Source: Bacillus massilioanorexius
GTDB lineage: Bacteria > Bacillota > Bacilli > Bacillales > DSM-1321
Assembly (NCBI RefSeq): GCF_902374955.1
Contig: NZ_CABKRX010000084.1
Span: 61,202 to 125,201 of the forward strand
Length of the DNA stretch: 64,000 nt
Direction: 5' to 3'
Shown here: one piece after another, positions 34,529-43,057 of the stretch
Layout of the letters: each line of letters begins with the position of its first letter
How positions within the stretch are numbered: the stretch's first letter is position 1
The notes under the pieces: generated by a model
The model's input: only the letters and a program-made list of their open reading frames with translations
The model's database searches: none
What the model was told of the DNA's origin: nothing
Made by a program: the position numbers and the translations under genes

Positions 34529-35896
34529 TTATAAAGGAATAGAAACAATCTCACCGTGATCCATATATATTTTCACAGAACGCATATTATTTTGAATAGG
34601 TTTCGAATATTTTCCAAAGTATATTTGGGTATTCGGAAATATTTCACCCGTTGCTTTTAAATAAGGAATTTCATTTTTTGAACTTTCTTCTCTAATATCA
34701 TTCAATTGCTCTTGTAATTCAGCTAACTTTTCATTAAGAGAATTAACAGTTATATTCTGTTTATCCAATAATAAACTTTCTTGACTTGTTAGTGTACCAT
34801 TAGCAATTAACCTGTTATTCAATCGCGTAGATAATGTTTTTAATTTATGTAAAGATTCTTCTATTTCGTTCATTTGCTTTATTATCTTATTTTCTTCATC
34901 CATATGATTATTCGGTTGACCAATAAAAAGCAAAGTTTGCATATAATGATAATTTCCAATATCAGCAGCTTCTACATGTTTGAATGCTGTTATTTTTCCT
35001 CCTATAATATGACCTTTTCGACATATTACACTCCCACTACATTCAATTTGACTGTGCAAAATGGAAGAATCCACCACTATCTCTTGGCCAGCCTTACAAT
35101 TAGCTTGATTCAAATAGCTTGATTGTATGCCAACGCCCGCTTCTACATAACCACGATTTGCTCCTGCTATACCTCCAGAAATAGCGATTGAACCACCAGC
35201 AATCAATTCAGCACCTTCAACAAGTCCATCTACTCTAATATCTCCACCAGCTTTAATTGTATATCCTGATGGAACATTGCCATGAATAATAACATTACCT
35301 ATAAAATCAATATTACCTGTTTTCAAGTCCAAATCACCGTCTACTTCAAAAACAGGAAACACATTAATCGTATTGGGTTTTATTGATATTTGTCCATCAA
35401 TGGTAGCGAAAACATTATTTAAATGATAGATGACATTTTTTCCTGGTCGTAAAGTTAATGGTCGACCATTTTTAGCTGGGATTGGTATACCGTATACACT
35501 TTTACCTGGAATTCCAATTGTTGGTTGGACTATTTCAGCAAGAAGTTGACCACTCTTGACAGAATTAATTTTCATAACATTTTTTAGGTTAAAAGCTTTG
35601 TTTCCCACATCTGACTCTGGTTCTTTTTCTACAACAGCTTTATTAATCAAATATCCACTAGTCCCATTTTGCGGAAGAATCCCTTCCGCAACTACGATGG
35701 GATAATCCATTTCTAAAGGGTGACTAATAATGCATTCTATAGCCTCTGCTTTCAATCCAAAAACGATTTTTCTCTCGCGTAAAAAATCCAGAAAATCTTC
35801 TTTACTAATCTGAAAATCTGTTGGAATATCATCTCTTAGTGAAACTGTAGCTTCAAGCTGATCTTTTGAAACAAAAACTTCAAAGAATGAGTTCAT
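34529..35896 (-). CDS. fapA: FapA-family (DUF342) polymer-forming protein
   Basis: 455 aa. An N-terminal domain of about 150 residues (YGIPIPAKNGRPLTLRPGKNV) precedes a right-handed beta-helix with GNVIIHGNVPSGYTIKAGGDIRVDGLVEGAELIAGGSIAISGG, typical of DUF342/FapA. A C-terminal coiled coil follows (EESLHKLKTLSTRLNNRL ... LNEKLAELQEQLNDIREE). FapA homologues have been linked to polar flagellar/chemosensory function in Vibrio; in Bacillaceae its job is not known to me. It lies between sigD and swrB, where B. subtilis has no such gene. Confidence 0.8.
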   Translation of the reverse strand: MNSFFEVFVSKDQLEATVSLRDDIPTDFQISKEDFLDFLRERKIVFGLKAEAIECIISHPLEMDYPIVVAEGILPQNGTSGYLINKAVVEKEPESDVGNKAFNLKNVMKINSVKSGQLLAEIVQPTIGIPGKSVYGIPIPAKNGRPLTLRPGKNVIYHLNNVFATIDGQISIKPNTINVFPVFEVDGDLDLKTGNIDFIGNVIIHGNVPSGYTIKAGGDIRVDGLVEGAELIAGGSIAISGGIAGANRGYVEAGVGIQSSYLNQANCKAGQEIVVDSSILHSQIECSGSVICRKGHIIGGKITAFKHVEAADIGNYHYMQTLLFIGQPNNHMDEENKIIKQMNEIEESLHKLKTLSTRLNNRLIANGTLTSQESLLLDKQNITVNSLNEKLAELQEQLNDIREESSKNEIPYLKATGEIFPNTQIYFGKYSKPIQNNMRSVKIYMDHGEIVSIPL

Positions 35897-36104
35897 TCGA
35901 TTTGCCCCCTCATATAATAAAGACGCAAACGCCTATTATACTTTTCTTATGAATGATATCAAAATCCTAAAAATAAATTTTACCATTGATTAAAAGCGAA
36001 TCATTATGATCTTCATATTCAAAGTGAACATTTCTACTATATAAGGAACTATAGTAAAAGAATCCAGACAGTTGAATAAATCAATCTAACCTTTTTTATA
36101 TGAA

Positions 36105-36869
36105 CTAAATAATTTTTGTTAATGTATTTCTCAATTTAAATATTGCCTTCGAATGAATTTGCGAGATTCTTGAAGTTGACAAACACATAATTTGTCCTAT
36201 TTCTGTCAGAGTTAATTCCTCTTTATAAAAAAGCTGAAGCACAAGCTGTTCGTTCTCGTTTAAAGTAGAAATTACTTTTGCTAACTCTTCATATAACTCT
36301 TCACGAATAAGACTTTCCTCAGGGGATATAGATTTATCATCCTTAAAATAAAACCCTGCGCCTTCTTTATCTTCATGCTCGATAGGATTTTCATCAACAG
36401 AAATGATAGTTGCAAAAAAATTCTCATTCAAAGTAGCAACAACTTCATTCGGCGAAATATTTAATTCCAAAGCTATTTCTTCTGGTGTTACATTTCTCAT
36501 TTTGATTTGTTCTAATTTTTCAATAACATTTTCAATTTTCTTTGTTTTTTCTCTTGCGCTTCTTGGTAGCCAATCTTCTTTTCTTAACCCATCTAATATC
36601 GTTCCTCTAATTCGAAAAGAAGCATATGTATCAAACTTTAAATCTCTATTAGGATCAAATCTCTCTATCGCATTAAAAAGACCCATCATCCCTAAACTCC
36701 GCAAATCATCTCTACTTACATTCTTAGGTAAGCCAACTGCAATACGCTGTACATGATAAGAAACGAGAGGCATATATTTTTTCGCTAAAAAATCTCCTGC
36801 TTGTGAATCTTTCGTTTCAATCCATTGTTGCCACTGCTGCATTTCTTCCTCATACGTTACTTGAGACAT
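36105..36869 (-). CDS. sigD: RNA polymerase sigma-28 factor SigD
   Basis: Flagellar/motility sigma factor, 254 aa like B. subtilis SigD, from ATG at 36869 with AAGGAGG six bases upstream. Region 2 (DDLRSLGMMGLFNAIERFDPNRDLKFDTYASFRIRGTILD), region 3 (PEEIALELNISPNEV) and region 4 helix-turn-helix (LTEIGQIMCLSTSRISQIHSKAI) are all present. It would recognise TAAA-N15-GCCGATAT-type promoters such as the one upstream of flgB at 63733-63759, giving positive feedback. Confidence 0.96.
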   Translation of the reverse strand: MSQVTYEEEMQQWQQWIETKDSQAGDFLAKKYMPLVSYHVQRIAVGLPKNVSRDDLRSLGMMGLFNAIERFDPNRDLKFDTYASFRIRGTILDGLRKEDWLPRSAREKTKKIENVIEKLEQIKMRNVTPEEIALELNISPNEVVATLNENFFATIISVDENPIEHEDKEGAGFYFKDDKSISPEESLIREELYEELAKVISTLNENEQLVLQLFYKEELTLTEIGQIMCLSTSRISQIHSKAIFKLRNTLTKII

Positions 36870-37011
36870 ATTCGTCCTCCTTACCACCCAAGTTGAATTT
36901 TCACTAAGAATTTCAAAGTAATACTAAAGGTCGTGATTCTATTATCAATATGACATAACATTTTCATGAAATTTCAAAAAAAGCCAACAATCTATGTAAC
37001 ATTATTGACTG

Positions 37012-37338
37012 CTAATCTTTTAACAGTTCTTTCACATAAGTGGTAACAGTCTCAATTTTTTCTTCTTGCAATATGTCATTACTAGGTTGTTTAATCTCGT
37101 TCTCTTCTTCATCTTGATGAAATTTCTTATATATAATAGAATCATTATCTACATTCTCATCTTTTATAGCTAAGGAAAATAACCATCAAAAAATATAAGT
37201 GAAAATATAAAAGATTATAAATGCAAATAACGATTGTAGTAAATTTTCTATTATGTTTCTTGTCGATAAAGATGTAGTAAAAAATAAAATAAATCCAATT
37301 AATCCAAATATAATGTTGATTTTATATGAACCTACCAT
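37012..37338 (-). pseudogene. Small membrane protein gene interrupted by an in-frame TGA
   Basis: My reading of the minus strand gives a 108-codon frame from ATG at 37338 to TAG at 37012, broken only by TGA at codon 51 (37186-37188). The ATG overlaps the cheD stop (TAATG), so it is coupled to cheD. The product has two likely helices in residues 7-24 and 36-58, spanning the TGA (YIFTYIF-stop-WLFSLAI), and an acidic tail ending YVKELLKD. A single C-to-T change (CGA to TGA) would explain the stop. Bacillaceae often have a small membrane protein here between cheD and sigD, but I do not know its function. UGA read-through as Trp, or a sequencing error, are alternatives. Confidence 0.75.
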
Positions 37339-37835
37339 TATATTTCTTTCACTCCTTTATTAACTGTTCTAATTAATAAAAGACCTGTCTTCGGATTAAA
37401 TTCAATCGTTCTACCATTATTTCCTCCGCAATCTTCAGCAACGAGTTCAATACCAAGTTGGTTCAAAACTCTTTTCACAGCCTCTACATTACGGGGACCA
37501 ATCCTCATTAAATCACTACCCGTTGAAAACTGGAACATTTGTGCCCCACCAGCTATTTTAGCTTTTAAAGAGCATGGCATAACTCCTTCTTTTACTAGTT
37601 GATCCGCTAAGACCTTTATACCTGTATCTGCATATTTTGCTGTATTTAATTGTCCCTCTTTTGCAAGAACTGAATCTGGAAGCATAACGTGTACCATTCC
37701 TGCAATTTCTTTACGTAAATCATACAAAACAACCCCAACACAAGATCCTAACCCAGCTGTTCTTATAACACTTGGAGTACGAACAATATTCATATCCGCA
37801 ATTCCGACCTTAACAATTTTTATGCTATCAAGCAT
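37338..37835 (-). CDS. cheD: Chemoreceptor glutamine deamidase CheD
   Basis: Deamidates receptor glutamines and, with CheC, tunes the B. subtilis-type chemotaxis response. It has 165 aa, with the catalytic Cys in TAGLGSCVGVVLYD, the His in GMVHVMLPDS, and KIAGGAQMFQF. It overlaps cheC by 8 bp, and its stop overlaps the start of the next small gene. Confidence 0.95.
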   Translation of the reverse strand: MLDSIKIVKVGIADMNIVRTPSVIRTAGLGSCVGVVLYDLRKEIAGMVHVMLPDSVLAKEGQLNTAKYADTGIKVLADQLVKEGVMPCSLKAKIAGGAQMFQFSTGSDLMRIGPRNVEAVKRVLNQLGIELVAEDCGGNNGRTIEFNPKTGLLLIRTVNKGVKEI

Positions 37836-38466
37836 CTATTGGAATCCCCAAAGCAGAAAAAATCGTTTGAAAAGATTGCGGGTCAGGTAATAAAAAGAAG
37901 TGTCCAGTTACACTGTTAATATCATAATCATTCTCACTTAATTCTGTCTCTATTACGATGGCATAATCACTAACTTGAGATAATTCTAATAATCCGAAAC
38001 TTATTACTGCACCAGCCATTTCAATAGATAATGCTGGAACAGACGGATATAAATTCAACTTTGTGAAATCGGATAAGGAAGATAGATAAGATCCCGATAA
38101 AATATTGCCAACCTCTTGAAGTGCTGAAAGTGCAAGCTCCGACAAAGGTGGTCTATCAAAGCAAAAATCTGTATCTCCAGTCATTTGGATTATGTAATCT
38201 GTTGCTTGTTCAAGCGATAATACAAAGAACATACTGCCAGGAGCATCGCCTTCAATTCTTAAAAACACACAAGCTACAACATTATCTGCACCACCAGTTA
38301 GTTCTATCATTTCATCAAATGAAACGATTCTAACATTGGGTACATTCATTTCTATTTTTTTATTTAATAATGTTGATAAAGCTGTAGCGGCATGACCAGC
38401 ACCTATATTTCCTATTTCCTTAAGAATATCAAGATGTATTGTTCGAATATCCTTAATAAAAGACAT
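37828..38466 (-). CDS. cheC: CheY-P phosphatase CheC
   Basis: Adaptation phosphatase stimulated by CheD; 212 aa. Two phosphatase motifs (E..N) are visible: LKEIGNIGAGHAATALSTLL and LQEVGNILSGSYLSSLSDF, as in B. subtilis CheC. It follows cheW by 2 bp and overlaps cheD. The related FliY core is encoded in the same operon. Confidence 0.95.
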   Translation of the reverse strand: MSFIKDIRTIHLDILKEIGNIGAGHAATALSTLLNKKIEMNVPNVRIVSFDEMIELTGGADNVVACVFLRIEGDAPGSMFFVLSLEQATDYIIQMTGDTDFCFDRPPLSELALSALQEVGNILSGSYLSSLSDFTKLNLYPSVPALSIEMAGAVISFGLLELSQVSDYAIVIETELSENDYDINSVTGHFFLLPDPQSFQTIFSALGIPIDA

Positions 38467-38468
38467 AA

Positions 38469-38942
38469 TTACAAATCATCTCCACGTCGCTCAGATAGTC
38501 CTTCGGGATTTAATACTTTTTCTAGATCAATTAATATTAGAAGCCTTTTGTCCACTTTAGCAACGCCAGTTATAAACTCAGCTTCCTCTGTTCCTACAAC
38601 TTCTGGCTGAGGTTCGATATCTTCACTCTTTATATCAATTACATCATTAGCTGCATCCACAATTAATCCTACTTCTAAATCTTCAATTGTTACAATTATG
38701 ATTCTTGTTTGTTCTGCATATTCAATTTCTTCTAATTCAAAACGGGTTCGTAAATCAATAATAGGCGTTACAACACCTCTTAAATTTATTACTCCTTTAA
38801 TAAAATTGACTGTATTCGGCACTCGTGTAATATGTTCAATTTTCTCTATTGCTCGCACATGATTGACTGAAATTGCATATTCTTTTTCTTTTAATTGAAA
38901 TACAATTACTTTCATATCGGATACTCCAATTGATTGAGTCAT
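38469..38942 (-). CDS. cheW: Chemotaxis coupling protein CheW
   Basis: Links receptors to CheA. It has 157 aa and one CheW/SH3-like domain: VFQLKEKEYAISVNHVRAIEKIEHITRVPNTVNFIKGVINLRG followed by VGLIVDAANDVIDI. It lies between cheA and cheC, in the Bacillus order. Confidence 0.94.
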   Translation of the reverse strand: MTQSIGVSDMKVIVFQLKEKEYAISVNHVRAIEKIEHITRVPNTVNFIKGVINLRGVVTPIIDLRTRFELEEIEYAEQTRIIIVTIEDLEVGLIVDAANDVIDIKSEDIEPQPEVVGTEEAEFITGVAKVDKRLLILIDLEKVLNPEGLSERRGDDL

Positions 38943-38990
38943 TTTAACTCTCCCCTCACATGAGATGTACTATTAATTTTGAATAGCACA

Positions 38991-41048
38991 TTATTTAATT
39001 AACGCATTACAATCAATAATTAAGGCTACCTGTCCATCACCTAAAATGGTCGCACCTGAAATTGCAAATACAGAAGTCAAATAATTCCCTAACGATTTAA
39101 GAACAATTTCTTGCTGACCAATAAACGAATCTACTATTAGGCCAGCCATTTTATCACCTTTTCTTACAATAACAACAGATAGGTATTCTTCCTCTTGGTG
39201 AGTAACTGGAACATCAAAAATTGTGCTTAAATCTAATAAAGGTACAACTTTTCCTCTGAAATCAATCACTCTTTGATTATGAGCATTTAACACATCTGCT
39301 TTCTTAACGATTGCTGTTTCTATAATAGAAGAAAGTGGTATAGCAAATTTCTCTTGTTGAATTTCAACTAGCATAACGGAAATAATAGATAGTGTTAAAG
39401 GTAATTGGATTGAAAAAATGCTCCCTTGTCCTTCTTTTGAATCAATTGATATTGACCCACCTAATGATTCAATTGTATTTTTAACTACATCAAGACCAAC
39501 TCCACGCCCTGATACGTCTGAAATTTTATCTGCAGTAGAAAAACCAGATGCTAATATTAGTTCATACACTTGACGATCACTTAGAGTTGCCGCTGCTACT
39601 TCTGTAACAATTCCTTTTTCAATTGCCTTCTTTAATACTTTTTGACGACTAATGCCAGCACCATCATCTTCAATTTCAATAAAGACGTGATTTCCACTAT
39701 GGTACGCTTTTAATATAACCGTACCCTCTTCTTTTTTCTCGTTTTTCAAACGAACTTCCGGAGTCTCTATGCCATGATCCAGGGCATTTCTAAGAAGATG
39801 CACAAGTGGATCACCTATTTCATCGATTACTGTACGATCTAATTCAGTTTCAGCACCAATAATCTGTAAGTTGATTTTTTTATTAAGATCTCTAGCCAAT
39901 TGTCTTACCATTCTTGGAAAACGATTAAATACAGTTTCAACTGGTACCATCCGCATGTTTAGAATAATATTTTGCAAATCACCAGAAATTCTAGACATCC
40001 TTTCCACTGTTTCATGTAGTTCTTGATTGTCTAAATCCTTTGAAATTTGCTCTAATCTACCACGATCAATGACTAATTCTTCAAACAAATTCATTAAAAT
40101 ATCAAGCCGTTCAATGTTAACACGAATCGTTTTATTTAGATTAGCCGTTTTAGCTCCCTGCTTTGAAGTTGAAGACACTTCTTTTTTAGTTTCTTGCTCA
40201 GCTGGCTTTTGATCAATCTCTTCCTCAAGAATAACTTCCTGATTATCTTCTGAATTTTGGTCTGCATTTTTTATAGCTTCTAATGAAATTGGATTCATGA
40301 TGACATTTTGTATTTCTGATATTTTCATAATATGTTGTTGAATCACATCGACTGATTCTTTAGTAATAAAAGTTAATGTGAATTCTGAATCAAACTTTTC
40401 TTCTTCTAACTGTTCCGCAGGTGGATAAGATTTAATCACTTCACCTAGCTTCTCTAATACTTCAAAAACCATGAACACTCTAGCGGCTTTTAACACACAA
40501 TCTTCTCTTATGTAAACTGTTATTTCATAGCTTGAAAAACCTTGTTCCTGCGATTGTTCAAGTACCGTAATGTCAAATTCATCATATGTACTTTTAAAGC
40601 TTTGAGCTTCATTTTCTTTCGCAACAGACGCTGAAACTTCTTCAGCTGCGGTTTTTACTATTGGAGATTCTCCCTTTTCAATTGCAAGTAATTTATTTAC
40701 AACTTCAGACACGTCTCTTTTTCCATCTCCACCAGAAGCAATATTCATTACCATCTCTTCCAAATGATCCGTTGCATCGAATACAACATCTAATACTTCT
40801 GAAGAAACTGAAAGTTTATGATTTCTAATTGCATCAAGAACATTTTCCATTTTATGAGTAAGATTTGCTAAATCCTCATAGCCCATAGTAGCTGACATTC
40901 CTTTAAGCGTATGAGCAGATCTGAAAATCTCATTAACGATTTTCAAATCCTCAGGGTTTTTCTCCAACTCTAATAACTGTTCGTTACAGGTTTGTAAGTG
41001 TTCCTTACTCTCTTCAATGAACACTTCTAAATATTGATTCATATCCAT
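38991..41048 (-). CDS. cheA: Chemotaxis histidine kinase CheA
   Basis: Receptor-controlled kinase for CheY and CheB. It has 685 aa from ATG at 41048 (MDMNQYLEVFIEESKEHL), with GAGGGG nine bases upstream. The phosphorylated His46 is in RSAHTLKGMSATMGYEDL (P1); then P2, the P3 dimerisation helix, the P4 ATPase (HLLRNALDHGIETP; IEDDGAGIS; SDVSGRGVGLDVV) and the C-terminal P5 CheW-like domain (INLPL-type VVPLLDLSTIF). All regions are intact. Confidence 0.96.
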   Translation of the reverse strand: MDMNQYLEVFIEESKEHLQTCNEQLLELEKNPEDLKIVNEIFRSAHTLKGMSATMGYEDLANLTHKMENVLDAIRNHKLSVSSEVLDVVFDATDHLEEMVMNIASGGDGKRDVSEVVNKLLAIEKGESPIVKTAAEEVSASVAKENEAQSFKSTYDEFDITVLEQSQEQGFSSYEITVYIREDCVLKAARVFMVFEVLEKLGEVIKSYPPAEQLEEEKFDSEFTLTFITKESVDVIQQHIMKISEIQNVIMNPISLEAIKNADQNSEDNQEVILEEEIDQKPAEQETKKEVSSTSKQGAKTANLNKTIRVNIERLDILMNLFEELVIDRGRLEQISKDLDNQELHETVERMSRISGDLQNIILNMRMVPVETVFNRFPRMVRQLARDLNKKINLQIIGAETELDRTVIDEIGDPLVHLLRNALDHGIETPEVRLKNEKKEEGTVILKAYHSGNHVFIEIEDDGAGISRQKVLKKAIEKGIVTEVAAATLSDRQVYELILASGFSTADKISDVSGRGVGLDVVKNTIESLGGSISIDSKEGQGSIFSIQLPLTLSIISVMLVEIQQEKFAIPLSSIIETAIVKKADVLNAHNQRVIDFRGKVVPLLDLSTIFDVPVTHQEEEYLSVVIVRKGDKMAGLIVDSFIGQQEIVLKSLGNYLTSVFAISGATILGDGQVALIIDCNALIK

Positions 41049-41068
41049 ATAGCAGCACCCCTCAATGT

Positions 41069-42178
41069 TTAGCAATATTTATTAATTGCATGTGCGATAT
41101 TTTCAACATCTTCCACAACGTCAACCAAATTTGTAGCAATAGCGGCCTTTGGCATGCCAAAAACAATTGAACTCGCTTCTGATTCAGCAATACACACTAC
41201 TTTTTGCTTACTCTTTAAAGCAATCAGACCTTTTGAACCATCATTCCCCATTCCTGTCATAATGACAGCAATTGTAGAATAGTCACTTAATTTGCTTATG
41301 GATTCAAACATTACATCAACAGATGGACGATGACCGTTTCTTACGTCACTGTGATCTAAATGAATCGCTAACTGGTTTCCACTTCTTAACACTTTCAAAT
41401 GAAAACCACCTGGAGCAATATAAGCTGTTCCATTTTGGATAATTTCACCATCTTCAGCTTCTTTTACAGAAATTTCACATAAATGATCTAAGCGATTAGC
41501 CAATGATTTAGTGAAGCCAGCAGGCATATGCTGAACAATTAATATTGGCAAACCAAAAGTACCAGGTATATTTGTAAGCACAGACTGCAAAGCCCTTGGC
41601 CCACCAGTAGAAGTACCAATTGCAACAATTTTTTTTGATTTTTTTAAAGCTTGCACAGGTGATAAAGACTCATTTTTGTATTCCATATTTTTCTTTGTTG
41701 GTTCCATTTTACTATAAATTGTGTTATTTAACAGTGTTGCTTTGTTAATTAATGTAGATTTTTGCAATAATTTAATATCTGTTTTACCTGCAGCTACTAT
41801 TTTCTCAATTAATTCTTCTTTAATTTTGTGAAGATCTAGAGAAATAGTCCCTGATGGTTTAGCAACAAAATCAAACGCGCCTTTTTGCATAGCAAAAAAG
41901 GTATTTTCTGCGCCTTGTTTTGTCGAACTCGAAAGCATAATAACTGGAACCGGACATTCCTTCATAATTATTTGTAACGCTTCTAGCCCATTTAATATTG
42001 GCATTTCAATATCCATTGTAACTACGTCAGGCTTCCATACTTTAATTTTGTCAATTGCATCCTTACCATTTCTCGCAATACCCAGAACTTCAATTCGATG
42101 ATCTTCTTCAATAAAACTTGTTATGAGTTTTCTCATAAATGCTGAATCTTCTACAATAAGAACTTTAATTTTTTCCAT
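41069..42178 (-). CDS. cheB: Chemotaxis methylesterase/response regulator CheB
   Basis: Receiver plus methylesterase, 369 aa. The receiver Asp is D56 in DVVTMDIEMP, with acid pocket E10/D11. The C-terminal esterase has Ser in AIGTSTGGPRAL, His in VQHMPAGFTKSLANRLD and Asp in MTGMGNDGSKG. The linker is somewhat longer than in B. subtilis (357 aa). It follows flhG by 12 bp. Confidence 0.95.
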   Translation of the reverse strand: MEKIKVLIVEDSAFMRKLITSFIEEDHRIEVLGIARNGKDAIDKIKVWKPDVVTMDIEMPILNGLEALQIIMKECPVPVIMLSSSTKQGAENTFFAMQKGAFDFVAKPSGTISLDLHKIKEELIEKIVAAGKTDIKLLQKSTLINKATLLNNTIYSKMEPTKKNMEYKNESLSPVQALKKSKKIVAIGTSTGGPRALQSVLTNIPGTFGLPILIVQHMPAGFTKSLANRLDHLCEISVKEAEDGEIIQNGTAYIAPGGFHLKVLRSGNQLAIHLDHSDVRNGHRPSVDVMFESISKLSDYSTIAVIMTGMGNDGSKGLIALKSKQKVVCIAESEASSIVFGMPKAAIATNLVDVVEDVENIAHAINKYC

Positions 42179-42190
42179 AGGATTAGCCCC

Positions 42191-43057
42191 CTATCCTTTA
42201 ATGAAAAAATGTTTCAATTTATTAATAAAATGATTTTTCTTTGCAAAAGACTGTTGAAGAAAAGTGTTGCTTAAATAATTGGCTGTTAATTGATGCATAG
42301 CAATACTTATATCTGCCTTAGGACTATTCACCATAAAAGGTGATTGTGTTACTACTGCTTTGAAAACTGCTTTACTATCAGGTAGAAAGCCTAAAGGGAC
42401 AATTTCTTTCTTAATAAATTTTCTCAAAGTAGTTTGTAAACGAGATATAGTTTCATTTCCCTGTTTATTCGTATTTACCCTATTACAAACAAGAATAATC
42501 GGAAGTCCACCATTCTGAAAATGCAAATATTTTATGATGGAATAGGCGTCCATTATAGACGTTGGTTCCGGTGTTGTAATAGTAATAATCTCATCTACAC
42601 ACATGATAAACTTTGTAGACTCTGGAGATATTCCAGCTCCTAAATCAAAAATAATATAATCATAGTCTAAAACAAGATTAGACAATTCACTCATAAACCG
42701 ATCAAACTGCAGAGTACTCATCGAAAAAAGATTAGTTAATCCAGTACCACCACTTATGTAAGATATATTTTCTGGACCTTTGGTAATAATAGTCTCCAAA
42801 GTAGTATTCTTCTGAAAAAAATCTACAATAGAATAAGTAGCTGTATTTCCTAATAAAATGTCGATATTCCCCATACCGATGTCCATATCAAAAAGTAATA
42901 CTTTCTTTCCTTTTTGAGCTAAAGAAATAGCAAAGTTTAAAGAAAAATTAGACTTACCCACTCCACCCTTTCCACTTATAATCGCTATAGTTTTTGCTTG
43001 ATGATTTATTCGCTCTTTTTTTAATTGAATCCTTAGTTGTTCAGCTTGATCATTCAT
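42191..43057 (-). CDS. flhG: MinD-like ATPase FlhG (YlxH)
   Basis: Regulator of flagellar number/placement, partner and activator of the FlhF GTPase. It has 288 aa from ATG at 43057, whose SD GGAGA lies in flhF; an earlier TTG lies within that SD. The N-terminus has an FlhF-activating segment (EQLRIQLKKERI) and then the deviant Walker A ISGKGGVGKSN, plus LLFDMDIGMGNID and YDYIIFDLGAG. It overlaps the flhF end by 8 bp, so translation is coupled. Confidence 0.94.
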   Translation of the reverse strand: MNDQAEQLRIQLKKERINHQAKTIAIISGKGGVGKSNFSLNFAISLAQKGKKVLLFDMDIGMGNIDILLGNTATYSIVDFFQKNTTLETIITKGPENISYISGGTGLTNLFSMSTLQFDRFMSELSNLVLDYDYIIFDLGAGISPESTKFIMCVDEIITITTPEPTSIMDAYSIIKYLHFQNGGLPIILVCNRVNTNKQGNETISRLQTTLRKFIKKEIVPLGFLPDSKAVFKAVVTQSPFMVNSPKADISIAMHQLTANYLSNTFLQQSFAKKNHFINKLKHFFIKG

